This document shows, in pieces, positions 10,001 through 16,899 of a DNA stretch of 64,000 nucleotides (position 1 is its first letter; each line of letters opens with the position of its first letter). A program made the translations under genes and the position numbers. The notes below the pieces were generated by a model. It saw only the letters and a program-made list of their open reading frames with translations. It was not told where the DNA came from and made no database searches. The DNA is taken from assembly GCA_015999745.1 (NCBI GenBank), contig JAECQP010000002.1:48438-112437 (forward strand). Reading direction: 5' to 3'. The stretch comes from Sphingobacteriia bacterium. Lineage in GTDB: Bacteria; Bacteroidota; Bacteroidia; Chitinophagales; Chitinophagaceae.

Positions 10001-10608
10001 CCTTTGCAGGACTTGATAACAATGGAGACCCCCTTGGATATTACAACGGTAAGCCAAGTAATAATTGGGCTGGTATTATAGGAAATACTACTACGGATAG
10101 TATGCTGTTCCACGGTAGCTCAAGGCCAACAGTATTCGGATCGCTCAGAAATACTATTTCCTATAAGGGATTTACATTATCATTCAACCTGCTCTATAAG
10201 TTTGGATACTATTTTCGTCGTTCAACTTTGGGTGCAGCCTCGTTATTTGGCAGTTGGATAGGACATGAAGATTATTATAGCAGATGGCAAAAACCGGGTG
10301 ACGAAAATTATACAGATGTTCCTGCCTTACAGTACCCTCCGATAAATAACAACCGTGGAACCTTCTATTCAAATTCCTCTGCATTGGTTGAAAAGGGAGA
10401 TCATATCCGGTTGCAGGATATCAATCTGAGTTATCAGTTCAACAATAAGGTTTTAAAGTCAATAGGCTTAAATGACCTGCAGGTGTATAGCTATCTAAAT
10501 AATATTGGACTGGTATGGCGTGCCAACAAAAGTCATCTTGATCCAGACATATACGGCGATTATCGAATACCGCTTTCCATCGCATTCGGAATTAAAGCAA
10601 CCTTTTAA
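7039..10608 (+). CDS. SusC/RagA-family TonB-linked outer-membrane receptor
   Basis: A 1189-aa TonB-dependent transporter. In order: a signal segment at about 28-48; an STN domain (about 50-115) which contacts FecR; a CarboxypepD_reg-like beta domain (VRGRVVNEKGEAAVGVAVMIKG) near 145-225; a plug domain (ISRLEGMVPGLLF; NDVESITVLKDASAASIWG; GNGVIVITTKKGR); then the 22-strand barrel ending in aromatic-basic residues IKATF. It imports a bulky nutrient together with the SusD lipoprotein encoded 11 bases downstream. The STN domain ties it to the sigma/FecR pair upstream. Substrate cannot be read from the sequence; no glycoside hydrolase gene is adjacent. Base composition drops after the plug region. 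Confidence 0.95.
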   Translation: MQSMHSTAFGHQINFGPFTQMLRIMKMSALLVLLVLQAAAHPNAIAQVTLKEKAAPLEKVLKAIKKQSAYGLVFDETLVRAKGRPVSIEVSDRPVEEVLAQIFRGQDQLTYTLNGRIISVKERSVGKLPAATKAAEANEPPQPITVRGRVVNEKGEAAVGVAVMIKGTTRGTSTNERGEFSLSGVPENAMLVFSSVNLERFEMKVTADKAADLSITLKAKISELADITISSVNTGYQTISKERVNGSYYAMDSTAFNRRVSTDVISRLEGMVPGLLFNRNVSGTGLNLSIRGHSTILANDQPLIVVDNFPYDGSIDNINPNDVESITVLKDASAASIWGAKSGNGVIVITTKKGRRYQPLIMELNSNVTIGSKPDLFYSPKFIASSDFINVEKTLFGMGYYDANLANSGKPAVSPVVKILARQRAGQITTDQANQQIDALRQNDIRNDLNKYLLQKSVSQRYSLNIRGGGLSSDYFLSFGFDNNRSSNVANSNKRVTITGISNFYPTKNLTLSAAVYYVQSNNLANDVSINSINPLNRPVTYPYAQLVDAGGRPVNIDKDFSSFYTDTVGTGKLMSWRYSPLEEIAQNYDKTNLIDNRINLAVRYNFLNGFGVEGKFQYQKSSSSNKDYSGDSSYAVRYLYNRYTNLSTGAHPVPAGGILGLSNRNLVSYRSRFQLNYNHTWAMHSVNLLAGAEINSTTAESSNNTLYGYNEDLGTFQYIDLVTVFPTIPTGSNRVPFSSGISQTNDRFLSYYSNASYLINGKYSLTASARIDKSNLFGVNTNQKAIPLYSIGAGWEFSKEKWLNLAWLDAGKLRVTYGYNGNINKSVAAITTFTSLASSTLNRIPYATLSNPGNPELRWERISMVNFGMDFSVLKNRITGSIEYYRKKGTDLFGQAPLPGSSGLTSLTGNFANTKGYGVDILIRSVNVRSKNILWTTDFIFSKAKDVVTKYGVKAAVSNYLLQGDNNGTGANIPLEGKPLFAIYSYPFAGLDNNGDPLGYYNGKPSNNWAGIIGNTTTDSMLFHGSSRPTVFGSLRNTISYKGFTLSFNLLYKFGYYFRRSTLGAASLFGSWIGHEDYYSRWQKPGDENYTDVPALQYPPINNNRGTFYSNSSALVEKGDHIRLQDINLSYQFNNKVLKSIGLNDLQVYSYLNNIGLVWRANKSHLDPDIYGDYRIPLSIAFGIKATF

Positions 10609-10619
10609 AAACGGAAATC

Positions 10620-12011
10620 ATGAAAAAATCAGTATATTTTTATTTGCTTCTATTTTCATCTGGAATGTTAAGTTCTTGTAAAAAAGAAGATGCATTCCTG
10701 GATGTAAAACCAAACATATCATTGGTTGTTCCTTCCAATCTGGATGACTATCAGAAGCTTTTATACAATGAAGGGGTTTTTAATACAGCCGTTGATCCAG
10801 CAATGGGTTCAATTACATCAGAGGAATATTATGTGACACCCGCTTTTTGGGCGGGCCGTCCGATTCTTGACCGCAACCTTTATGTTTTTGGTAGTGGTTA
10901 CGTTTATGAGTCGTGGCCATTGTTTACCGATTGGGAGCTTCCATATAAACAGGTTTATTATGCCAATATTGTCCTAGACAGGATAGATAAACTTGAAATT
11001 ACCAATGATTACCAAACTCAATATAAAACCGTAAAAGGGCAGGCTTTATTCTTTCGTGCTCGCGCATTTTACAACTTAGTTCAAACCTTTGCCATGCCGT
11101 TTGATTCCACCAATTTTTCCACTGGGTTGGGCATACCTTTGCGACTAACATCTGATTTTAATGTTGTTATACAGCGATCTACGATCCAGCAGACTTATGA
11201 TAGAATTTTGGCGGATCTGACGGCAGCAGTAGAATTTCTTCCCGTTTCAACAGCCTATCCAACCCAGCCATCAAGAACGGCTGCCAATGCGCTTCTAGCC
11301 AGAATTTATTTGGCTATGCGGAATTATGTGAAGGCGTTGCAATACTCAGATGCTACCTTATCATTTAAAAGCGATCTTATAGATTACAATGCACTGAGTC
11401 CTACAAATACCAATCTGTCGACCACTTATTTAAAAGAAGATATTTTCCAAGCCTCTTTGTTGTCAGGTATATTCACATTTAGTGGCTCTACAACGGTAGA
11501 TACAAATTTATTGAAGCTTTATGATGATCCAAATGATCTTAGACGGACTGTTTGTTACAGAACTAATGGGAGTAATGTTGAGTTTAGGGGTACTTATGGA
11601 TTGGGCACTGGTTCAAAATATAGTGGCCTTGCTACTGATGAAATGTATTTGATTCGTGCAGAATGCCTTGCCAGGCAGGGAAATGTGAGTGGGGCTATGA
11701 CTGATGTAAACACGTTGCTGCGCACCCGATGGAAGAAGAATGGAACTTTTAGTACTTATGTTGATAAGACGGCCCCCTCTGCAGCAGTCGCTCTCAATCT
11801 TATCCTGAAAGAAAGGAGAAAAGAGCTTCCATTCAGGGGCTTGCGGTGGACAGATATACGAAGACTGAACCTTGAGCCAGGCTTTCAAACTACTTTAGCA
11901 AGAGTACTAAATGGCGTAACCTATATTTTGCCTCCTGGTGATCCAAGATTTGCAATGCCTATTCCACTCACTGAAATACAATTGTCAGGTATTCAGCAAA
12001 ATGATAGATAA
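10620..12011 (+). CDS. RagB/SusD-family substrate-binding lipoprotein
   Basis: A 463-aa surface lipoprotein that caps the SusC barrel. The signal peptide ends in MLSSC with the lipidated cysteine at residue 20, then KKEDAFLDVKPN, the usual SusD opening. A TPR-like core follows with QALFFRARAFYNLVQTF and AANALLARIYLAMRNYVKAL, and the C-terminal part has MYLIRAECLARQGN and LILKERRKELPFRGLRWTDIRRLN, hallmark SusD segments. It is shorter than typical glycan SusDs (around 500-600 aa), which fits systems next to a TlpA-like gene that are often thought to take up peptides or cofactors. That substrate idea is inference. Confidence 0.95.
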   Translation: MKKSVYFYLLLFSSGMLSSCKKEDAFLDVKPNISLVVPSNLDDYQKLLYNEGVFNTAVDPAMGSITSEEYYVTPAFWAGRPILDRNLYVFGSGYVYESWPLFTDWELPYKQVYYANIVLDRIDKLEITNDYQTQYKTVKGQALFFRARAFYNLVQTFAMPFDSTNFSTGLGIPLRLTSDFNVVIQRSTIQQTYDRILADLTAAVEFLPVSTAYPTQPSRTAANALLARIYLAMRNYVKALQYSDATLSFKSDLIDYNALSPTNTNLSTTYLKEDIFQASLLSGIFTFSGSTTVDTNLLKLYDDPNDLRRTVCYRTNGSNVEFRGTYGLGTGSKYSGLATDEMYLIRAECLARQGNVSGAMTDVNTLLRTRWKKNGTFSTYVDKTAPSAAVALNLILKERRKELPFRGLRWTDIRRLNLEPGFQTTLARVLNGVTYILPPGDPRFAMPIPLTEIQLSGIQQNDR

Positions 12012-12066
12012 GTAAGTGACAGATAATTTTTATTCGCTACTACTAAACGTGATAATTCATAATAAG

Positions 12067-13599
12067 ATGAAACAGCGATTACTTTTTTTGCTATTTATAT
12101 ATTCAACAACATACTTTGACTTGTATGCACAGGACCGGCCTTCCTTTAAGTGCCAACCAGTGGTTGTCAAAGGGCATTTTCAAGATTTGAGATTGGGAGA
12201 TAGTTTACGAATTGGGGGAGCCATATTAGAATATGGCCTTGGAGCCAGTTCCGCTCAGAGGTATTTTAGCGTGGGAAGCGAATCTTTTGTATTTAAATTC
12301 GACCCGATAAGAGTGCCATCACAGATTCAAATAAGAGTAGATACAATCAGAAATGGGAAAAACATACCATTAATGATATCTGACGTTTTTTTAATCGAGC
12401 CGGGAGACACCATTATACTTTCAAAAAATGGCAGAAAAGTAAGCTATTCAGGTACAGACAGGAAAATATCGCTCCTTCAGGAAGTTGATAAGATTGGAAC
12501 AATATTAAAGAAAAAGCGATGGCAAAACGTAGAACAAATTCGACCTGTAGAGAACGATTACAATTACCTGGATTCCGTTACTATATTACAATTATTATAT
12601 CTTGAACAAATTAAGGATCAAATTTCAACTACTGCATATTCTTTATCGAAAATAGATATTCTTTGCAGTAACTTGTCTTTTAAACGCCACATTGAAAGAC
12701 GGGTTGTTAACAAGGATAATTATCTAAAACTTCGGAATTTCTACAATGTTCAGGATGCCAATTTTGGAAAGGCAGAATCTATAAGAAAATCTCTTGCCAA
12801 TTATTATGATAGGATAGCTGAAGAATTAAAAAGTGCAAGAGCCAAGTATTCCTTTTTTTTTCCATACAGTAAAGCCTATTCATCACTCATTAAGCTGAAT
12901 TACGAGAAAGATTCTTGTATTATACCTGATTCCCCTTTTGACCTTAGGAAGTATTATTGCTATCTAAAAAATAATTTTGGTGGCTTGCTTCGTGAACGAT
13001 TACTTGTTGATTTTGTTTTTAGCAATATCTCCACGATTGATGACCGTGGCTTTTTCATAAGGGATGCTATGCCATATATTAAAAATCATGATTTTGTAAA
13101 TTACTTATTAAAAATAAGCACAGGCGTAAAAGGCGATCCAGCGTATAATTTTACTTTACCCGATTTGAGTGGAAACAAAGTAAGTATGGAGTCTTTAAAA
13201 GGAAAAGTGGTTGTTATGGATTTTTGGGGAACTGGTTGTGGGCCTTGTATTAAGTTGCACCCGATATTTGATAAAGTTGTTGATTATTTTTCTGATAATT
13301 CTAATATTATATTTCTAAGTGTAAGTTTAGATGAAGACAGTTTAAAGTGGAGAAATAGCGTTATGGGAGGAAAATATACATGCACTTCAAAGCCTAATCT
13401 TTTGAATATTTATACAGACGGACTCGGGCATAATCATCCCATGATAAAATATCATAATATACGAGGCATTCCAGCAATGGTATTAGTGAATAGTATAGGA
13501 AACATAGAGGAAAATCCAACCGATCCCTGGTCAGAAGATGGGAAGGGCTTGATAAAGAAAATTGAGTTACTAATTAAAGCAATACCTGAAGCTGATTAG
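12067..13599 (+). CDS. TlpA-family thioredoxin-fold periplasmic protein
   Basis: A 510-aa secreted protein. Start at 12067 is chosen because it begins a Sec signal (MKQRLLFLLFIYSTTYFDLYA); a GTG at 12016 would bury it. The first two thirds form a DUF4369-like beta region and a helical segment without clear family. The last 150 residues are a TlpA/AhpC-TSA thioredoxin domain: FTLPDLSGNKVSMESLKGK, then the redox site GCGPC and the cis-proline region GIPAMVLVN. It probably reduces or oxidises disulfides in the periplasm. It follows susD by 55 bases and is noticeably AT-rich (20 G+C in the 60 bases 12841-12900), unlike the start of susC. Confidence 0.85.
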   Translation: MKQRLLFLLFIYSTTYFDLYAQDRPSFKCQPVVVKGHFQDLRLGDSLRIGGAILEYGLGASSAQRYFSVGSESFVFKFDPIRVPSQIQIRVDTIRNGKNIPLMISDVFLIEPGDTIILSKNGRKVSYSGTDRKISLLQEVDKIGTILKKKRWQNVEQIRPVENDYNYLDSVTILQLLYLEQIKDQISTTAYSLSKIDILCSNLSFKRHIERRVVNKDNYLKLRNFYNVQDANFGKAESIRKSLANYYDRIAEELKSARAKYSFFFPYSKAYSSLIKLNYEKDSCIIPDSPFDLRKYYCYLKNNFGGLLRERLLVDFVFSNISTIDDRGFFIRDAMPYIKNHDFVNYLLKISTGVKGDPAYNFTLPDLSGNKVSMESLKGKVVVMDFWGTGCGPCIKLHPIFDKVVDYFSDNSNIIFLSVSLDEDSLKWRNSVMGGKYTCTSKPNLLNIYTDGLGHNHPMIKYHNIRGIPAMVLVNSIGNIEENPTDPWSEDGKGLIKKIELLIKAIPEAD

Positions 13600-13687
13600 A
13601 GTTGCAAGACTGCATCGATTGTCAGCTTCCCAACCGGGATGCCTAAAATTGTCGTTTTAAGCGGGCTTTGTTTTGCAAAGGTCTAAA

Positions 13688-13963
13688 CTAAGGGTAGGCA
13701 CCCAGTTGCTTTGAGGGTTCAACTACATCCTCGGGGTCCGGTTCATTATTTGGTTCGGGTACGTCTGCATCATTTTCAATCAGATACGAACAGGGTTGAA
13801 GTATGACCGGGTCACAATCGCCAGTAGTAGGTTCTTCTTCAACCCAATGAAATTCTCCATCGCCATCATCTACACGGAAGATGGATTTTTCAAATTTTGT
13901 GTTAAATGCGCTACCGACAGCAAACAACAATGCCAGCAGACACAATAATCTAACCTTTTTCAT
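13688..13963 (-). CDS. DUF6520-type small secreted protein
   Basis: A 91-aa product with a signal peptide (MKKVRLLCLLALLFAVGSAF), an acidic mature part and a CDPVILQPC segment holding the only two mature cysteines. The C-terminal part is Pro/Glu/Asp-rich. This matches the outline of DUF6520 proteins, small Bacteroidota secreted peptides of unknown function that often lie next to MauE-like genes and SusC/SusD pairs. Here it is 77 bases downstream of the MauE-like gene on the same strand and converges on the TlpA-like gene. The two cysteines and the redox neighbours suggest a disulfide in the mature peptide, which is inference. Confidence 0.7.
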   Translation of the reverse strand: MKKVRLLCLLALLFAVGSAFNTKFEKSIFRVDDGDGEFHWVEEEPTTGDCDPVILQPCSYLIENDADVPEPNNEPDPEDVVEPSKQLGAYP

Positions 13964-14040
13964 AAATGAAAATTTTGTTGTTGTTGCCTACTCTTTTTAA
14001 AGGTTTTCGGCAATCCCCTTTTTTTATAGCTATAAAGATT

Positions 14041-14481
14041 TTAAGCGATGGAAATTTCCGCTTTATGGTTTGTTTTGTGTTTTTCGAGCCATAGACCGAT
14101 CATGCTGATAGCGGTAAAGAAAAGGTTGATATAAAAATGATTTTCCCATGTGAGCTTTTCCATTATCCCACCGCAAATACATGGTTTTTTTGCTATGATG
14201 TTAAAGGCGAACAATGCAGCATATATCGTAAAAGCCACCATTAATGAAAGAGCTACTTTTAAAGCAGGACGCCTCGTTCTGTCAAAGAATAGTAATCCTG
14301 CAATTAATAGTTCAGCAGCAGGTAAAGTAGAGGCAATAAACCAGCCCATCCAATCGGGGAAAGGTTGTGTTTTCATTGCATCAAAAAAGACAGGGTAATT
14401 GATGAACTTGCTAATACTTACGTAGGCAAATAATAGGATGAGCAAGGCGCAGCAAAGTTCCAGCCAGATTGACTTTTTCAT
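14041..14481 (-). CDS. MauE/DoxX-like redox-associated membrane protein
   Basis: A 146-aa four-helix membrane protein (helices near 8-25, 45-65, 75-100 and 118-135). The segment PCICGGIMEKLTWENHFYIN just before the last helix is characteristic of MauE-like proteins of Bacteroidota: a CxC pair followed by a Gly-Gly and an aromatic region. MauE is needed for disulfide formation in methylamine dehydrogenase; homologues are thought to handle thiol redox in the membrane. Next to a DUF6520 gene and a TlpA-like gene it probably acts on secreted cysteine peptides. The plus-strand TACATTTG-type box (reverse strand, 14659-14666) could be its promoter. Confidence 0.75.
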   Translation of the reverse strand: MKKSIWLELCCALLILLFAYVSISKFINYPVFFDAMKTQPFPDWMGWFIASTLPAAELLIAGLLFFDRTRRPALKVALSLMVAFTIYAALFAFNIIAKKPCICGGIMEKLTWENHFYINLFFTAISMIGLWLEKHKTNHKAEISIA

Positions 14482-15023
14482 ACAGTAGCATTTAATACAT
14501 CAATGAAGCGGGTAGAGATATTTGTATTCCATCAGGCGCAGAAAGTAAATGCCCGTTTGTCACAGGCATTTACGGATATTCACTTACGATACGGAGGAGG
14601 TTGCTATCAATTACGTAATACTAAGTTAGATATAAAATATCAGCTTTTCATTTTCTAACAAATGTATTTAGCGTTGGTAAGTGTTATCCATTAGTTCGCT
14701 TTGCCGTATTGGTTAGCTGTCAACTATTTTTTCTCCTTCTCTCTTGTTCATTCCAAAGAGCTAAATCGTTTTTGCATTTTAAGTTATCTAACATTTTATG
14801 AAGTTCGTTCGGTTTTTGTAAAATTCAACATGTCAATAAGCGTGAGTAATGCGATCGGTAGATGGATAATATGGTTGGAACTTTTATCTTGCAGTATCAT
14901 AGGATAAGGTTTAATGGTTAATGGTATTTGATTAGTGCGACCTCCCTGTTCATGGGGAATAGGGAGGTCTTTTTAACCAAATTGCATTTAGGTTGTCCTA
15001 AAGAGTAAAACTAAATCTGTACT
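14482..15023. other. Gene-poor stretch with hairpins
   Basis: No convincing gene in 540 bases. It holds a perfect 9-base stem GTAAATGCC/GGCATTTAC at 14545-14573, a reverse-strand -7-like box TACATTTG at 14659-14666, an intrinsic terminator at 14939-14974, and a possible promoter for the next gene (TTG at 14993-14995 and TAAATCTG at 15012-15019). The terminator has no coding gene in front of it on its strand, so a short untranslated transcript may end there. Confidence 0.5.
14939..14974 (+). terminator. Intrinsic terminator without an upstream gene
   Basis: Stem GACCTCCCT (14939-14947) pairs perfectly with AGGGAGGTC (14961-14969) and is followed by five T. Since the nearest plus-strand gene upstream ends at 13599 and the genes in between are on the other strand, it may end a small RNA. 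Confidence 0.75.
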
Positions 15024-15512
15024 ATGGCATTACAAGTATTGGCTGTGAGTAGTGATAACCATGCTGCGTTATGGCAGCTTGAATGTAGTTTAAAGAAAGA
15101 TGAAATATTTAGCAGGCGAAGCATAGAGATTATGAGTTTTTGCACACTGCGTAATGCTTTACATGTGTTCAATTGTTTGCGCCCAGATGTGCTTTTAATA
15201 AATGTAAAATGGCTTGAGTTTTCCCGTGTTGAAAGAGTACAAGAGATCATTGTGCAGCTAACGGAATTGGAACCGGCAGCTAATATTGTGGTTATGACGC
15301 CAAACTACTGTTCACATACCCAACAATACATGCAGTTATCCGGTGTTAAGGGTTACGTATATCTTGATTCTCCATTCTTTACGGAAAGGGAAGTGTGGGA
15401 ACATTTTGTTGTTTCACTTGAATATGCGGCAAAGGGGGAGTCTTTTTTTTGTTGCCCGTCCTCGCAGCAGAAATGGCAATTTCAAAGCTGTTTGGCAGAT
15501 CGGCCAGCGTAG
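15024..15512 (+). CDS. Orphan degenerate response-regulator receiver protein
   Basis: A 162-aa protein that follows the receiver fold of NarL/FixJ-type regulators: RPDVLLINVKW corresponds to strand 3, AANIVVMTPNY to strand 4 and GVKGYVYLDSPF to the strand 5/loop. The phosphoacceptor aspartate is replaced by Asn (LLINVK) and the conserved lysine of the GYLLKD motif by Leu, so phosphorylation is unlikely. No helix-turn-helix domain follows; the chain ends shortly after FFCCPSSQQKW. It may be a pseudo-receiver that works by protein contact or a decayed regulator. It is isolated between two gene-poor stretches. Confidence 0.55.
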   Translation: MALQVLAVSSDNHAALWQLECSLKKDEIFSRRSIEIMSFCTLRNALHVFNCLRPDVLLINVKWLEFSRVERVQEIIVQLTELEPAANIVVMTPNYCSHTQQYMQLSGVKGYVYLDSPFFTEREVWEHFVVSLEYAAKGESFFCCPSSQQKWQFQSCLADRPA

Positions 15513-15638
15513 AATGTGATATTGACAGGTAATTTTCTTGAAATCCGTAAACAATCCGCAATAAATCTGAGCCTTATTAAAGAATCCGGAATGTTTACCA
15601 ATAGAATTTGACAGTTCTTAGCGGAGTGTCATTATCAT

Positions 15639-15669
15639 GCAGCCCTGTTTTGTGGCAGGGTTGCTTTTT
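15639..15669 (+). terminator. Intrinsic terminator
   Basis: Stem GCAGCCCTG (15639-15647) pairs with CAGGGTTGC (15656-15664; one G-T pair) and is followed by TTTTT. It could end the transcript of the receiver-like gene, 127 bases after its stop codon. Confidence 0.7.
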
Positions 15670-16102
15670 AACTCATTAAAGTAGGTTAAGGTTCTCTAAA
15701 TCTTTTCTTTCAGAACCATGAGTACAAGAGCTGCCGGATTTCCGGCAGCTTATTTAGAAGAACAGCGACTGGGTATCCAGCATCACATATGGGCATCGGC
15801 ATATTATCAAATTTCAAGTCGCGGTATATCTATACCGTGGCATTGTTTGAAAAATAGTATCGCAACATTTTAGCTCTTTTATAGGTAAGGTAATGGAAAT
15901 CAGGAATAATCCCCCTGCAAAATGGGGGATTATTTACTGCTTAGTTTTGCCTGTTTAAAATTTGTTCTTTTCACACTTCCCAAAGGGAACAACCAAGAGG
16001 GGCAGGGGGCAACTGGCCCCTTCTTAAAGTTCAAGTAATTTCAATATAGCTTTTCTTTTACGGGCCCAGTTTGCCTTAAACAGCCCGTCACTATTTAAAA
16101 AG

Positions 16103-16170
16103 CCGGTTCAGTCTTGGACTGGCGCCTTATTAACATTCCCTGTTTCAGCAGGTATAGATATTCCTAATTT
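16103..16170. repeat. Structured direct repeat, copy A
   Basis: Begins CCGGTTCAGTCTTGGACTGG and ends CCTAATTT. It aligns with copy B over about 68 positions with roughly three quarters identity. Each copy has two small stems: CCGGTTCA with TGGACTGG here, then CCTG with CAGG. Confidence 0.6.
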
Positions 16171-16208
16171 TTCAATCGATAACAGTTAGGTTGATCACCT
16201 GACAACCA

Positions 16209-16275
16209 CCGGTTCATTCTTGAACTGGCGCTTTTTATTGTAAACCTGTTCAATCAGGTATATAGATACCAATTT
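16209..16275. repeat. Structured direct repeat, copy B
   Basis: Begins CCGGTTCATTCTTGAACTGG, 106 bases after copy A. The first stem is CCGGTTCA/TGAACTGG, so a T-G pair of copy A is a T-A pair here: the base change keeps the pairing. A second stem ACCTG/CAGGT (16244-16259) is also kept, and GCGCTTTTT follows the first stem. Confidence 0.6.
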
Positions 16276-16310
16276 GGGATGATAGTAGCAGTTTGGACAG
16301 GGGAAGTTAG

Positions 16311-16341
16311 AAAAAAGCCCGCCGGAAGGTTCGGCGGGCTT
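16311..16341 (-). terminator. Intrinsic terminator on the minus strand
   Basis: Ten-base perfect stem AAGCCCGCCG (16315-16324) with CGGCGGGCTT (16332-16341). Read on the minus strand it is followed by six T. No minus-strand gene lies immediately upstream, since tRNA-Gln has its own terminator at 16727-16760, so it may end a small RNA read from about 16.4-16.7 kb. Confidence 0.7.
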
Positions 16342-16450
16342 AACAGGATTTGAACTAAATATGTTACTATTTCAGGAGGATATCCTTTTAAAATTAATTG
16401 ATAATCAAAACAATAAACTTATATATGTATAATAAATAAATATAGTTTAG

Positions 16451-16597
16451 CACTAGTAACCGACTAATTTAAGTTCTGTATTTTTGCTCATGTTGTTTAT
16501 TCGTTCGTAGTAAAACAAATCTACAACATTCCGTAGGCTCCTCTTTTGGGGCCTACTTTTTTAACCCCATTTACTTAACTTTAGTCGGTTACTAGTG
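16451..16597. repeat. 147-bp element bounded by perfect 17-bp inverted repeats
   Basis: CACTAGTAACCGACTAA at 16451-16467 is the exact reverse complement of 16581-16597. The nonamer TAAATAAAT occurs outside both ends (16433-16441 and 16598-16606), adjacent on the right and 9 bases off on the left. This resembles a miniature inverted-repeat element, or the outer stem of a long structured RNA, since an intrinsic terminator lies inside. Confidence 0.5.
16533..16562 (+). terminator. Intrinsic terminator inside the inverted-repeat element
   Basis: Stem GTAGGCTCC (16533-16541) with GGGGCCTAC (16548-16556; one wobble) followed by six T. No coding gene precedes it on the plus strand for 1 kb. Confidence 0.7.
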
Positions 16598-16726
16598 TAA
16601 ATAAATGACAACGGATCAAATTGAAAATGATATCCGACAATGAAATGGTTTTTAAGCTAGATTTTAAACACAATTGAAATGTAAACAAACCCGCTCATTC
16701 TCCCCAACAAGTTTGGCTCATTCGCA

Positions 16727-16760
16727 GAAAAGCAAAACCCGCAGCTATTGCTGCGGGTTT
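16727..16760 (-). terminator. Terminator of tRNA-Gln
   Basis: Perfect 11-base stem AAACCCGCAGC (16735-16745) / GCTGCGGGTTT (16750-16760) directly downstream of tRNA-Gln on the minus strand, with a T-rich tail (TTGCTTTTC) after it. Confidence 0.8.
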
Positions 16761-16764
16761 CTCG

Positions 16765-16835
16765 TTGCCCGACCTGGATTCGAACCAAGACATACTGAAC
16801 CAAAATCAGTTGTACTACCCTTATACTATCAGGCA
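16765..16835 (-). tRNA. tRNA-Gln (TTG)
   Basis: Read on the minus strand the 71-nt cloverleaf starts TGCCTGA and closes with TCGGGCA plus discriminator A. The anticodon arm is ACTGA-TTTTGGT-TCAGT with anticodon TTG, and the T-loop is TTCGAAT between CTTGG and CCAGG. CCA is not encoded. Confidence 0.93.
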
Positions 16836-16863
16836 ATCCTTCCATTTCTTTCGGAATGGGCTG

Positions 16864-16895
16864 CAAAAATAAGGCTAGGGTGCAAACGTTCCAAA
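16864..16895 (-). promoter_or_regulatory. Promoter of tRNA-Gln
   Basis: On the minus strand TTTG (16892-16895), a 20-base spacer and TATTTTTG (16864-16871) match the Bacteroidota consensus TTTG-N17-23-TAnnTTTG. The start point would lie about 22 bases before the tRNA. Confidence 0.75.
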
Positions 16896-16899
16896 TTTT

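Larger units (their letters stand above)
15513..16764. other. 1.25-kb hairpin-rich region without protein genes
   Basis: No supported reading frame. Besides the elements listed separately it contains stems at 15690-15717 (GGTTCT/AGAACC), 15729-15750 (AGCTGCCGG/CCGGCAGCT), 15905-15934 (11-base stem AATAATCCCCC/GGGGGATTATT), 15996-16025 (AGAGGGGC/GCCCCTTCT) and 16060-16088 (ACGGGC/GCCCGT). The density of stems, some with T-runs on alternating strands, suggests several small RNAs or a decayed mobile segment rather than random sequence. Confidence 0.5.

Noticed and set aside
14701..14907. 68-aa frame in the gene-poor stretch
   Set aside because: No family likeness, no promoter or start signal, low-complexity hydrophobic composition, and it lies in hairpin-rich DNA.
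15513..15600. Frameshifted HTH domain after the receiver-like gene
   Set aside because: No LuxR-type HTH motif is readable in any frame after 15512.
16311..16365. tRNA-like 3' end on the minus strand (GTTCAAATCC near a GC-rich stem)
   Set aside because: The T-arm bases do not pair and no anticodon arm is found; the stem is explained as a terminator.
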